Shown in pieces: positions 1 to 11,400 of a DNA stretch of 64,000 nucleotides (the stretch's first letter is position 1; the number at the start of each line of letters is the position of its first letter). Source of the DNA: Trileptium ribeirensis (taxonomy: Eukaryota; Nematoda; Enoplea; Enoplida; Thoracostomopsidae). Location: positions 1-64,000 of the forward strand of contig JASANE010029451.1 of the NCBI GenBank assembly GCA_030248225.1, given 5' to 3'. The notes under the pieces were generated by a model, which saw only the letters and a list, made by a program, of their open reading frames with translations, made no database searches and had not been told where the DNA came from. The position numbers and the translations under genes were made by a program.

Positions 1-3000
1 GATGAAATGTATTTATGTGTAAGAACACTGGAAGAAGAAGAAATAATGGGTCCCATAGATTTGTTGTGTGAAAAATGACTATAACAACAAAAAGAATATC
101 GCAACAGTGAAAACAGTTTAGCTCCAAATTTGGTCAGTGTTAGCTCATCAAAGCACAAGCCGGATGAAATGTATTTATGTGTAAGAACACTGGAATAAGA
201 AGAAATAATGGGTCCCATAGATTTGTTGTGTGAAAAAATTACTATAACAACAAAAGAATATTCGCAACAGTGAAAACAGATTAGCTCCAAATTTGTTCAG
301 TGTTAGCTCATAGGACAAGCCGGATGAAATGTATTTATGTGTAAGAACACTGGAAGAAGAAGAAATAAGGGTAAGATAGATTTGTTGTGTGAAAAAATGA
401 CTATAACAACAAAAGAATATTCGCAACAGAGAAAACAGTTTAGCTCCAAATTTGATCAGTGTTAGCTCATCAGAACAAGCTGGATGAAATGTATTTATGT
501 GTAAGAACACTTGTAAGAAGAAGAAATAATGGGTCCCATAGATTTGTTGTGTGAAAAAATGACTATAACAACAAAAGAATATTTCGCAACAGTGAAAACA
601 GTTTATAAATCAGTTTAGCTCATCAAGAGCCAGATGAAATGTATTTATGTGTTCGAGACACTGCAATAAGAAAAAATAATGGGTCCCATCGATTTGCTAT
701 GAAAAAATGGCTATCAACAAAAGAATATTCGCATCAGTGAAAACAGTTTAGCTCCAAATCTGGTCATTACTCTCAAACAAGCTGGATGAAATGTATTTAT
801 GTGTAAGGACACTGTAAGAAGAAGAAATAATAGGTCCCATAATTTGTTGTGTGAAAAATGACTATAACAACAAAAAGAATATTCGCAACAGTGAAAAAAG
901 TATATCTCCAAATTTGGTCAGTGTTAGCTAAGTTCAGAACAAGCCGGATGAAATGTATTTATGTGTAAGAACACTGGAAGAAGAAGAAATAATGGGTCCC
1001 ATAGTTTTAAAAAATAAAAAAAATACAGTGAAAACAGTTTAGCTCCAAATTTGATCAGTACTAGCTCATCAGAACAAGCTGGATGAAATGTATTTATGTG
1101 TAAGAACACTGGAATAAGAAGAAATAATGGGTCCCATAGATTTGTTGTGTGAAAAAATGACTATAACAACAAAAGAGAGGATATTCACAACAGTGAAAAC
1201 GGTTTATCTCCAAATTTGATCAGTGTTAGCTCATCAGAACAAGCTGGATGAAATGTATTTATGTGTAAGAACACTGGAATAAGAAGAAATAATGGGTCCC
1301 ATAGATTTGTTGTGTGAAAAAATGACTATAACAACAAAAGAATATTCGCAACAGAGAAAACAGATTAGCTCCTAATTTGATCAGTATTAGCTCATCAGAA
1401 CAAGCTGGATGAAATGTATTTATGTGTCGAAGCACTGGAATAAGAACAAATCATGGGTTAGATAAGATTATTTCAAGTGAAAAAAATGAGTATAACAACA
1501 AAAGAATATTCGCAACAGTGAAAACAGTTTTAGCTCCAAATTTGGTCAGTGTTAGCTCATCAGAACAAGCCGGATGAAATTTATTTATGTGTAAGAACAC
1601 TGGAAGAAGAAGAAATAATGATTATGAGTTTATTAGAAAATGACTATAACAACAAAAGAAATATTAGCAACAGTGAAAACAATTTAGCTCCAAATTTGAT
1701 CAGTGTTAGCTCATCAGAACAAGCTGGATGAAATGTATTTATGTGTAAGAACACTGGAATAAGAAGAAATAATGGGTCCCATAGATTTGTTGTGTGAAAA
1801 AATGACTATAACAACAAAAGAATATTCGCAACAGTGAAAACAGTTTAGCTCCAAATTTGGTCAGTGTTAGCTCATCAGAACAAGCTGGATGAAATGTATT
1901 TATGTGTAAGGACACTGTAAGAAGAAGAAATAATGGGTCCCATAGATTTGTTGTGTGAAAAATGACTATAACAACAAAAGAATATTCGCAACAGTGAAAA
2001 CAGTTTAGCTCCAAATTTGATCAGTGTTAGCTCATCAGAACAAGCTGGATGAAATGTATTTATGTGTAAGAACACTGGAAGAAGAAGAAATAATGGGTCC
2101 CATAGATTTGTTGTGTGAAAAATGACTATAACAACAAAAGAATATTCGCAACAGTGAAAACAGTTTAGCTCCAAATTTGGTCAGTGTTAGCTCATCAGAA
2201 CAAGCCGGATGAAATGTATTTATGTGTAAGAACACTGGAAGAAGAAGAAATAATGGGTCCCATAGATTTGTTGTGTGAAAAATAACTATAACAACAAAAG
2301 AATATTCGCAACAGTGAAAACAATTTAGCTCCAAATTTGATCAGTGTTAGCTCATCAGAACAAGCTGAATGAAATGTATTTATGTGTAAGGACACTGTAA
2401 GAAGAAGAAATAATGGGTCCCATAGATTTGTTGTGTGAAAAAATGACTATAACAACAAAAGAATATTCGCAACAGTGAAAACAGGTTAGCTCCTTATTTG
2501 ATCTGTGTTAGCTCATCAGAACAAGCTGGATGAAATGTTTTTATGTGTAAGGTACACTGGAATAAGAAGAAATAATGGGTCCCATAGATTTGTTGTGTGA
2601 AAAAATGACTATAACAACAAAAGAATATTCGCAACAGTGAAAACAGTTTAGCTCCAAATTTGATCAGTGTTAGCTCATCAGAACAAGCTGGATGAAATGT
2701 ATTTATGTGTAAGGACACTGTAAGAAGAAGAAATAATGGGTCCCATAGATTTGTTGTGTGAAAAAATGACTATAACAACAAAAGAATATTCGCAACAGTG
2801 AAAACAGTTTAGCTCCAAATTTGATCAGTGTTAGCTCATCAGAACAAGCTGGATGAAATGTATTTATGTGTAAGGACACTGTAAGAAGAAGAAATAATAG
2901 GTCCCATAGATTTGTTGTGTGAAGAAAAATGACTATAACAACAAAAGAATATTCGCAACAGTGAAAACAGTTTAGCTCCAAATTTGATCAGTGTTAGCTC

Positions 3001-4168
3001 ATCAGAACAAGCTGGATGAAATGTATTTATGTGTAAGGACACTGTAAGAAGAAGAAATAATGGGTCCCATAGATTTGTTGTGTGAAAAAATGACTATAAC
3101 AACAAAAGAATATTTACAACAGTGAAAACAGTTTAGCTCCAAATTTGATCAGTGTTAGCTCATCAGAACAAGCTGGATGAAATGTATTTATGTGTAAGGA
3201 CACTGGAAAAAGAAGAAATAATGGGTCCGATAGAATTTGTTGTGTGAAAAAATGACTATAACAACGAAAGAATATTCGCAACAGTGAAAACAGATTAGTC
3301 TCCAAATTTGATCAGTGTTAGCTGATTGAGAACAAGCGAGATGAAATGTATTTATGTGTAAGAACACTGGAATAAGAAGAAATAATGGGTCCCATAGATT
3401 TGTTGAGTGAAAAAATGACTATAACAACAAAAGAATATTCGCAACAGTGAAAACAGTTTAGCTCCAAATTTGGTCAGTGTTAGCTCATCAGAACAAGCCG
3501 GATGAAATGTATTTATGTGTAAGAACACTGGAAGAAGAAGAAATAATGGGTCCCATAGATTTGTTGTGTGAAAAATGACTATAACAACAAAAGAATATTC
3601 GCAACAGTGAAAACAATTTAGCTCCAAATTTGATCAGTGTTAGTAGTAGGAACAAGCTGGATGAAATGTATTTATGTGTAAGAACACTGGAAGAAGAAGA
3701 AATAATCGGTCCCATAGATTTGTTGAGTGAAAAAAATGACTATAACAACAAAAGAATATTCGCAACAGTGAAAACAGTTTAGCTCCAAATTTGGTCAGTG
3801 TTAGCTCATCAGAACAAGCCGGATGAAATGTATTTATGTGTAAGAACACTGGAAGAAGAAGAAATAATGGGTCCCATAGATTTGTTGTGTGAAAAAATGA
3901 CTATAACAACAAAAGAATATTCGCAACAGTGAAAACAGTTTAGCTCCAAATTTGATCAGTGTTAGCTCATCAGAACAAGCTGGATGAAATGTATTTATGT
4001 GTAAGAACACTGGAATAAGAAGAAATAATGGGTCCCATAGATTTGTTGTGTGAAAAAATGACTATAACAACAAATGAATATTCGCAACAGTGAAAACAGT
4101 TTAGCTCCAAATTTGATCAGTGTTAGCTCATCAGAACAAGCTAGATGAAATGTTTTTATGTGTAAGAA
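1..4168. repeat. Satellite array, about 160-bp unit, ~27 copies
   Basis: Head-to-tail repeats seen directly: the landmark GATGAAATGTATTTATGTG recurs about every 160 bp from the first base to about 4144. The array enters from the left edge. Units before about 1700 are diverged, with indels and truncated copies (for example around 600-700 and 990-1030); units from 1700 to 4140 are nearly identical, which suggests recent homogenisation. The last unit breaks off near 4168 and unique sequence follows. The minus strand has many open stretches of 60-110 codons, but they are repeats of one unit in shifting frames and are not genes. On the minus strand each unit carries a pyrimidine tract ending in CAG that resembles a 3' splice site. 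Confidence 0.97.
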
Positions 4169-7046
4169 TAAATTTGCTGGCTAATCAATGTAGAGCTAAC
4201 TCAAGATATGGACATTTTGAGTTTAATATTTGCCCTTTTCTAAAACAAATCAAAAATCAATGAACAATTATAGCCCGGCACGATGTATAATTGACCCCGG
4301 TACATTCTGGTGAAAGCCACGTTCACTAGCTATTAAACCATTTCGGAGCAATTGCTCCAATTCTCAAAACGAGCGGAAAACAATACGCGTACAATCGTGA
4401 AGTACCCGGCGAATTTAATTAGAGCAACGCCATCAAACGCAATTGGTTGTCATCCAACTTCGAACCAACTGGAAGCGTCAAACAGTTATAGATTTGATAC
4501 GATAAATTTTTATTATAAATATAAAGATATTCCGTTGATCGCTAGGAAAATCGTTGATTCCTGATGCAAATATCTACAGTTCAGCAAAAAGCGAAGCTAA
4601 CCTTTCAACTTTGCTACAACAGCTAAGGAATAAGACTTTTTCGTCTCGCTATCGAGGCAGTACGGGCGGTCACCGCAACTGAGAACGACTTCACCTGTCG
4701 GCTTAATTCGAAAACTAAAAATGAAACACAAACAAGAGACTGGAAGGACAACCGTCAAACATCAATGTCAGTATCAAATTTTAAACCAGTGTTGGTAAAT
4801 TTGATGTCAAATTGAAAATTTTCAAATAAAATTTTAAAACCATCGTAAGATGCTATATCGAATCGGTCTTGTATCAGCCTGCCGGACCAGCATTAACTGG
4901 GTCTTCATAAAATGAAAATCTTGCTCGAGTTCAGGTTCCGTGCAAAATTTCAATGAGAAAGGATGGTACAATTTTGAGAGAACTAAAATTGACGTTTGCG
5001 CAATCGCCATTTGCCCGCCTGGGCCCTAAAATTGATCGCGCACTGATTAAACGTTTAGTTAAGTTTTAATTTGGGTTGTTAGTGGAATAGAATCTTTGTA
5101 ATGGTCGCAGTGAGTGTTAGATTACACCGCGCAAATCAGTATTGTCGCTCAGAGGTAACGAGCTGTTTACCGAAACCTTGCTTAGAAACAATCGCTCAAA
5201 GGCTTATCGTTTTTGGCACTCTGCTGAACAAAATTGCCCATTTACAAAGCGGCATAGATGACTTGTGCCAAAATTGTAAATTTCCGTTTCGTAATGTGCC
5301 AGTTAAATAACTTCTGGCCTCCGTGCCCGTAAAATCTAAAGCTAGCTCTAACGAGATTAAAGCGATGATGATGAGCGACCTGTTATGTATTAAAATGAAT
5401 CCCTTGACAATTGAGTTCGGAGATACAAAATTTAAGAATCATCTGAGTAGGTTAGGTTTTAAATCCGACTGGGTTCGTGAAAATTGGGGACAGCCCCGAA
5501 GTAAGTCGTTGCTTCGAAAATGGCCTGCCCTAACCAGATCCTCATTTCGATAGAAGAAAATTAAAGAATTGATCAATTCGCTTAAGTAATATATACATTG
5601 CGCGATCCGGGCCATATTTTAATGGCCCGCACATATATTCCGCTAAGCCGCTTCTATTAGCGGTATTACCAAGATGCTCGTTGCAAATTTGGATGTAAAT
5701 TATAATTAGTGAACTCATATACCCTAAGGGAATTGTCCAGCGTTATAAGTAGTCGATTTCTTAGGTCAAAGTACTTAAAGGACTTAGTTATTAGGTTAAT
5801 TGGTACGTCGTCAATAGGAGTCACTTGGGTGTATTAGACGACTGAGGCATAGCCTCGGTCCCAGAATATAGACTGGGTAGAACGGTCGTAGCTCGTACTG
5901 TAGAATGCTTTTAGAATCTTCGGTTAAGTTCCCTCACGCCGTTACTTCACAGTTTGCCATATTTACCAGGGTGCAAGAATTTACTAAGTTTTCGTCCTTG
6001 AATTTTTCTCCAAATAATTTAGTGGTTTCGTAAGATAAACTTTTCAGTAGGATAAAGACAAGCTCAAACCAGGTAAATTATATATGTTGGAAAAGCAATT
6101 AGGGTTTTAATAAAATTTTGCAAGTTAGACTTCTGAATTGTCGGTACTATCGTGCAGAAGTGTAATTACCATGGCTAAAGGAATCGTCCCGCTGAATGAT
6201 TTGTCACTGATCAAACCCCTTACACGCCCTTCCAACTTTAGGTATGGCTGTCTAAGTACACTGGGCTGGACCCAATTCGATCCTTCAGCTAATCAAGAGT
6301 GTCTATAAACAATTATAACAATCTAGTTCAGTTGGGTATTAAATTCCTCATATTTGCAAACTAAGGCATTGTGTACAAAACTTAGAGACAATATTTAATA
6401 AGTTATGAGAAAATGGCAAATTTAGAAAATCCAAGAAGTCGGCCACCATCAATTTTTACGGGGCCTCCGGGAGACCCTAAAGCCGGGACATAAGGTAAGG
6501 ATTAGTCTATGTCTTCATAGGCTGTAAAGCTTAGGTTTTAGCATATCGACAAAGGCATAGAATGCATTTCATTTATGCTCAGAAAAGTGACATTCCCCCT
6601 ATTTGCTTTGTTTATGCAAGAACATACACTAAGTAACGTGTTTGTATAGGAATTTGTATTTAAAATTTTCACCAAATAACCCACTAAATCAACATTAAGA
6701 AAAATTTATGGCTAAATATTTCATGGAAATATTAAGAGAAATTTGAATAAAATTTAGAGCTAAAATATTTACAAATTTACACAATAGGACTTACGAATTA
6801 GCATTGACGCCAATAATTTTGAGCTCAAGAGCTTCGTCGCCTAAGCCAGACATCTGAAACAAAACTCTGATTTGGCAACAAAAATCTATTTGGAACATTC
6901 GGGTAGGGTCCTGGTTTCACGAAGGCAACGTACAATTTAAAGACTATCAGCGAAAACAAGTCATATATACAGTATTTACCGCTTTATACACACTTTTAAG
7001 TTAAGCACGGGAATTTTCTTAAGATAAATATTTTATTTTTAATTAT
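4169..7046. other. Unassigned sequence, no gene recognised
   Basis: Mixed-composition DNA between the satellite and the 28S fragment. Short plus-strand open frames at 5101-5310 and 5323-5553 match no family I know and have no convincing splice sites, so I do not call them. The 3' continuation of the cadherin gene could cross this interval, but I found no exon in it. Confidence 0.4.
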
Positions 7047-7060
7047 TCTCTTAAGATAGT

Positions 7061-7113
<53 letters not shown>

Positions 7114-7115
7114 TA

Positions 7116-7148
<33 letters not shown>

Positions 7149-7204
7149 AGTGGGAACGGGCACCGCGAAGTCGGCGGGGAAAGAAGACCCTGTTGAGCTT
7201 GACC
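7047..7204 (+). rRNA. 28S (LSU) ribosomal RNA fragment, pseudogene-like
   Basis: About 158 bases match the highly conserved domain IV/V region of nuclear 28S rRNA: the CTCTTAAGRTAG segment, then the stretches through ATGCCTCGTCATCTAATTAG, ATTAACGAGATTCC, CTATCTAGCGAAACCACAG and GGGGAAAGAAGACCCTG, ending at TTGAGCTTGAC. Changes from the universal core (AAGATAGTC for AAGGTAGCC, and a diverged segment at 7146-7172) and abrupt loss of similarity on both sides show that this is an isolated fragment and not part of a functional rDNA unit. It includes the conserved site where R2-type retrotransposons insert into 28S genes. Confidence 0.9.
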
Positions 7205-7431
7205 AATATTTTACCATTGATATTGGCCTTGGAAATGTTTAACAACTATGAGGTAGAACTGACATAAATATTTGTCATCCCTAATAGATAACAGATGAAC
7301 GTACAAAAGCTAATACTTCGACGTATTATACACAAACATTAAAAACCTCGTAAACTATTAAAAGCAACGGCGAATTTGGCTAAAGGTATTATAGGTGTAT
7401 ACTTTTCAATGAACACAGAGAACTAGATTCC

Positions 7432-7994
7432 ATGATGATCGACTCTGCTGAAGAGTGTGTGACACTTTTCAGCTTTGTCTTGTTAATGCACCCCGCCCGT
7501 CGCTGTCGTTTTCACTATACTCGCTCCAGAGTTTGTGGCCCACTTAGTGGGCCGTACACACGACTACCCCGCTCATACTACAAAATTCAGACCCTCATAG
7601 ACCACAATTAAGATCCCCACCCAGGCTCATGGACCACTAATTTAAGACCTTCCAGGCTCAGGTACCAAAAATTCAATCCCCCTCTCCAGATTACAGGACC
7701 ATTAATTTAGATTTCGCCGGTCTCTGGGGATACAAAAATTTTTTGAATTATTTTCGAAAATATTTCCAAAATGATCGGCGTCTCCATGAACTTGGGAGTT
7801 TGAATTTGTTGTCTGTGAACCTGCGGGGTCTGTATGTGGTGGTCAAAGAATATAGATGAGGTAATCATGCTTATGACCCACCAAGTAGGTCAAAAAGCTG
7901 GCGTTATAACACCGAAAACGAGAGCGCCGTTACGCGGACGTTAACAAGGGAAAGCTGAATAGTGTCATACTCTTCATCAGAGTCGATCATCATC
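7432..7994. mobile_element. MITE with ~125-bp terminal inverted repeats
   Basis: The left end (7432-7560, ATGATGATCGACTCTG...) is the imperfect reverse complement of 7865-7994. Both arms share GATCGACTCTG, the GAAGAGT..GACAC core and a CCCACTTAGTGGG-like block. No coding capacity. The interior (7580-7740) holds short degenerate repeats of the type GACCACTAATTTA. The GTGTGACACT core resembles that of the MITEs at 10314-11162 and 12847-13082, so they may be related. Confidence 0.75.
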
Positions 7995-8324
7995 GACTCT
8001 TGTTGCGAGCAGCCAGAGTATTATGAAGGGGTCTGAACTTCGGGTCTGCCTGCAAGCAACTACAAATATGTATTAATAGGCTGAGCGGTGCATAGAACGA
8101 GATAGATGTTTAATTTGAAGTTTTTATAAAAACCAGACTTCAAGAAAACATTCAGACGTTGACAAACAATCTAAGTAAGATACCAGTATGGAAATTCGGT
8201 TAGCTGAGACCATAAGTGCAAACTGTCCGTAAGACATTTGGTGCTCGGGGCTACCCAGTTCTACGTGAAACGTAACGCATTCTTTAAATATTTCTCACAA
8301 AAACTAAATCAGCGGTCGCCTAAC

Positions 8325-8480
8325 CTCAATCTGTCCGATCAAATACCCATTCGGCGAATTTTCGGCAACTTCTAGCACGTAACGGGGTTTCGTAAATGCC
8401 AACGGTTTTTCAATTATGGTGCCATCCAAAGACACATCGAAAATTGAAACGAGTCCGCGCGAAGTGCTGTTGGCAATAAG
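8325..8480 (-). CDS. Cadherin gene exon 13 (most 3' seen)
   Basis: 52 codons, phase 0 in and out, acceptor ATTTCAG and donor GTTAGG. It encodes the end of one repeat and the start of the next; KPRYVLEVAENSPNGYLIGQ is a typical cadherin A-strand with the AENxPxG motif. The next exon in the 3' direction was not found and may lie beyond the satellite at the left edge. Confidence 0.9.
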
Positions 8481-11400
8481 CTGAAATATGTAAGTAAGTG
8501 GTTATTTTAAGGCTCCACTGAGACGACATGTCGTTCGACACAAGATTGTTTCTGTTTTGATACAACAATTCAGTGTAACAACATAAAGCATACATGCAGA
8601 CGTGTAAAGAATAAAGCACACATTCAGACGGAGGGGGTCCGAACCCATGCTTCAGTATTTATGGAATATATCTAAAATGCCCCTCAGAAAAACAAGCCTA
8701 ATCAACAGGACATGGCACTGTAACTAACTGTAAAAAGAATGTCGCAGCATAGGATGCTGCAAATTAGTCCTATCAAAAGCTTTATTAATAGAGAATTAGT
8801 TAAGGAATATAGGTCATATAGATGTAAACCAAAGACACCATTCACACAAAAAAATATGGTCGAAATCAATTTTTCCTAACCTATTTGGAGCTGAGTCGAA
8901 TGGTTCCAAAATTTATCAATGTATCTTCCAAATTGACCAACTTCGGGCTGGGTATGCTGCAGTGCTTTTTGATAGAAATTGTATGATTTGTAACCGTTTT
9001 TGGGATGACAACAACAAAATTAGAATTGATTTTGACTTTCAAAATGGTTTTCTTCAAATCCTTCTTAAGTACAAACTGAAACGCAGCGCGGATTTATGGT
9101 TTGGCTAATTAATACCCGCTACCCATTACGTTTGTTTCGATGCTGTGCGGCAGATGTTTTTGCCAGTATTTTTTCAATTCCATGTTTTCATTTTATATTA
9201 TATGCCTCTTGAGTCCTAGCCTGTAAGTGTCTGCGATAAACTTAAATTTGTCGTAGGTGATGAAGACCCGTCGTCTTAAGAGGGGTTAGCTTATCTCCGC
9301 GGGGTGGGAGTAACCAAAAAGTTACCCTCGGCTCTCCAATTTTTCTTCCAAATTTTGCCAATATATATTCACCAAGTTTCCATAAAAATTTCTATTTAAA
9401 ATTTTTTACGTCCCCGGAGTGCGGAGCATCAGAGGGTCAATATGGCTTAAACAGATCCTGGCGTCCTTAGGGGTATGGAACTTATGATATATACTACAAA
9501 GGCTGTATACCCAAATCGAAAGAAAAAAATTAACCTGAAATGTGGAGTTTCTCCGTGCGTAACCGATAAGCGGTTGTGCATTTGCAACAATGAATTGTGG
9601 AACCAACGAGCCCCGACCTTGCTTCGTCGTCAACTGTACGCCGGTGTCATTCGTAGCAATTTGGAGTTTGAAGTCACTGTTTTCGTCCTATAACAATAAA
9701 AAATAAATAGTCTTAATAGAAACTTTATGAAATAAAATAATTTTATTTACTTGTTTGATTGCTTTAATTGGTAGTATGTTTTTTTACAAAATGTTGCAAA
9801 TGTTACCACGTTTTGAAACCAATCAGGCGTAAAAATATAACAAATGTTTTACTTGTTTATTGTGAACGTTCAAAGGTTAATATCCAAAAGTGTTCATTGT
9901 AGAATGTAGTAGCGTTGATTTGACTGTTACGGTCTTACCAAAAGTTACCCATAAAGCGGTATTTCAAACGTGGTAGCATTCTATCTTCTTGTTGTAATGT
10001 AGTGCTCAAACGTTTTTTCGGTAATTTTTATAAGCAAAAGGTTATAGCTTCTGTCGTTCTACATCCACCACTGCTGTTAAATTTGTAATCCTAAAACTAA
10101 TATGCTGCTCAGAAAAGAGATAACAGGAAAACAAATTTTAGCACCATAGAATAGACTTTTCTCCTCGTTGTCCAAACATGTGGGTCGTGGTTCGCTGTTC
10201 CGTCGCACTGTTTAGCATCGAAGGTCTCCGTGGCCATTTCAGGTACCCTGCTCACCATCATAACTCCAACTGCGGAAGTTAAGAAAACAACGGACAAACG
10301 TCTTACTAAGATTTCATGGTGAACCCTTGAAGGAGACTGTGACAGTCATGCCACACTACGTTATATTCGTTGTTGGATGATGTGGTCTATTTTTCCTTTG
10401 GTTGTCCCAGTGTTTGGGGGAGAAGCTTCCCACTTTTATCCTGTCTCTCCCCTCCTCCCAACATTAGTCCTGCCCCCCACCTTTATAACCTTTATTCTGT
10501 TCTCCCAATTTTTGTTTCAAAGTCGAACCAAAAAATAAAAAATTATTATTTTGGTTCGGTTTTGGTTGGGTTGGTTGGGTTTTGGTTTGGTTGTCCCAGT
10601 GTTTGGGGGAGAAGCTTCCCACTATTATAATGTCTCTCCCCTCCTCCCAACATTAGTCCTGCCCCCCACCTTTATAACCTTTATTCTGTTCTCCCAATTT
10701 TTGTTTCAAAGTCGAACCAAAAAATAAAAAAATTAATATTTTGGATCGGTTTTGGTTGGGTTGGTTGGGTTTTGGTTTGGTTGTCCCAGTGTTTGGGGGA
10801 GAAGCTTCCCACTTTTATCCTGTCTCTCCCCTCCTCCCAACATTAGTCCTGCCCCCCACCTTTATAACCTTTATTCTGTTCTCCCAATTTTTGTTTCAAA
10901 GTCGAACCAAAAAATAAAAAAATTATTATTTTGGTTCGGTTTTGAAACAAAAGTTGGGGAGATACAAAACAAAAATTGGAGAAGTAGGATAAAAGTTGAC
11001 GAGGCTACAGTACGAAACTGGGGGGTGGGACACGACAAAATGTAAAAGTTTTCCCCCAAACACTGGGACGACCTAACGACAAATCGACCACGTCATCCCA
11101 CAACGTATATTATGTAGTAGTGTGGCCTGAGTGTCACACCCTTCTTCAAGGGTTCATCATGAACTCTTGGTCTTACTTGATCGATATCGACAATTCGAAT
11201 CAAGTTAACCAGCTGAAGCTGCTCATTGTCGATCGGTGTTTGTGGTAATTTAAGCGATATTTGAGGATCCATGATTTCGCGTTGACTATTCATAGTTTGT
11301 AAATCATCAACGATTGTAGTTGGGCCATTGTCGTCAATATCTGCAATTGAAAGCACGACGTTGGCAGTTGATTTTTGATTTCGATATGATGCCTAAAAAT

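Noticed and set aside
175..3849. Minus-strand open frames of 60-111 codons across the satellite
   Set aside because: They are the same 160-bp unit read in shifting frames; the period is not a multiple of three and no start or splice context is conserved.
1..4168. CTGATGAG on the minus strand of each satellite unit, as in hammerhead ribozymes
   Set aside because: The GAAA core partner is missing (TAAA at the matching position) and no proper three-stem fold with a cleavage triplet could be drawn.
5101..5553. Two short plus-strand frames near 5.1-5.5 kb
   Set aside because: They have no recognisable family, no splice sites linking them and no repeat or promoter context.
7064..7267. 67-codon plus-strand frame
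   Set aside because: It lies over the 28S rRNA fragment; the sequence match is to rRNA, so the frame is incidental.
10109..10297. Minus-strand frame considered as an extra cadherin exon
   Set aside because: It has no acceptor/donor pair that fits the phase between exons 11 and 12, which already join in phase.
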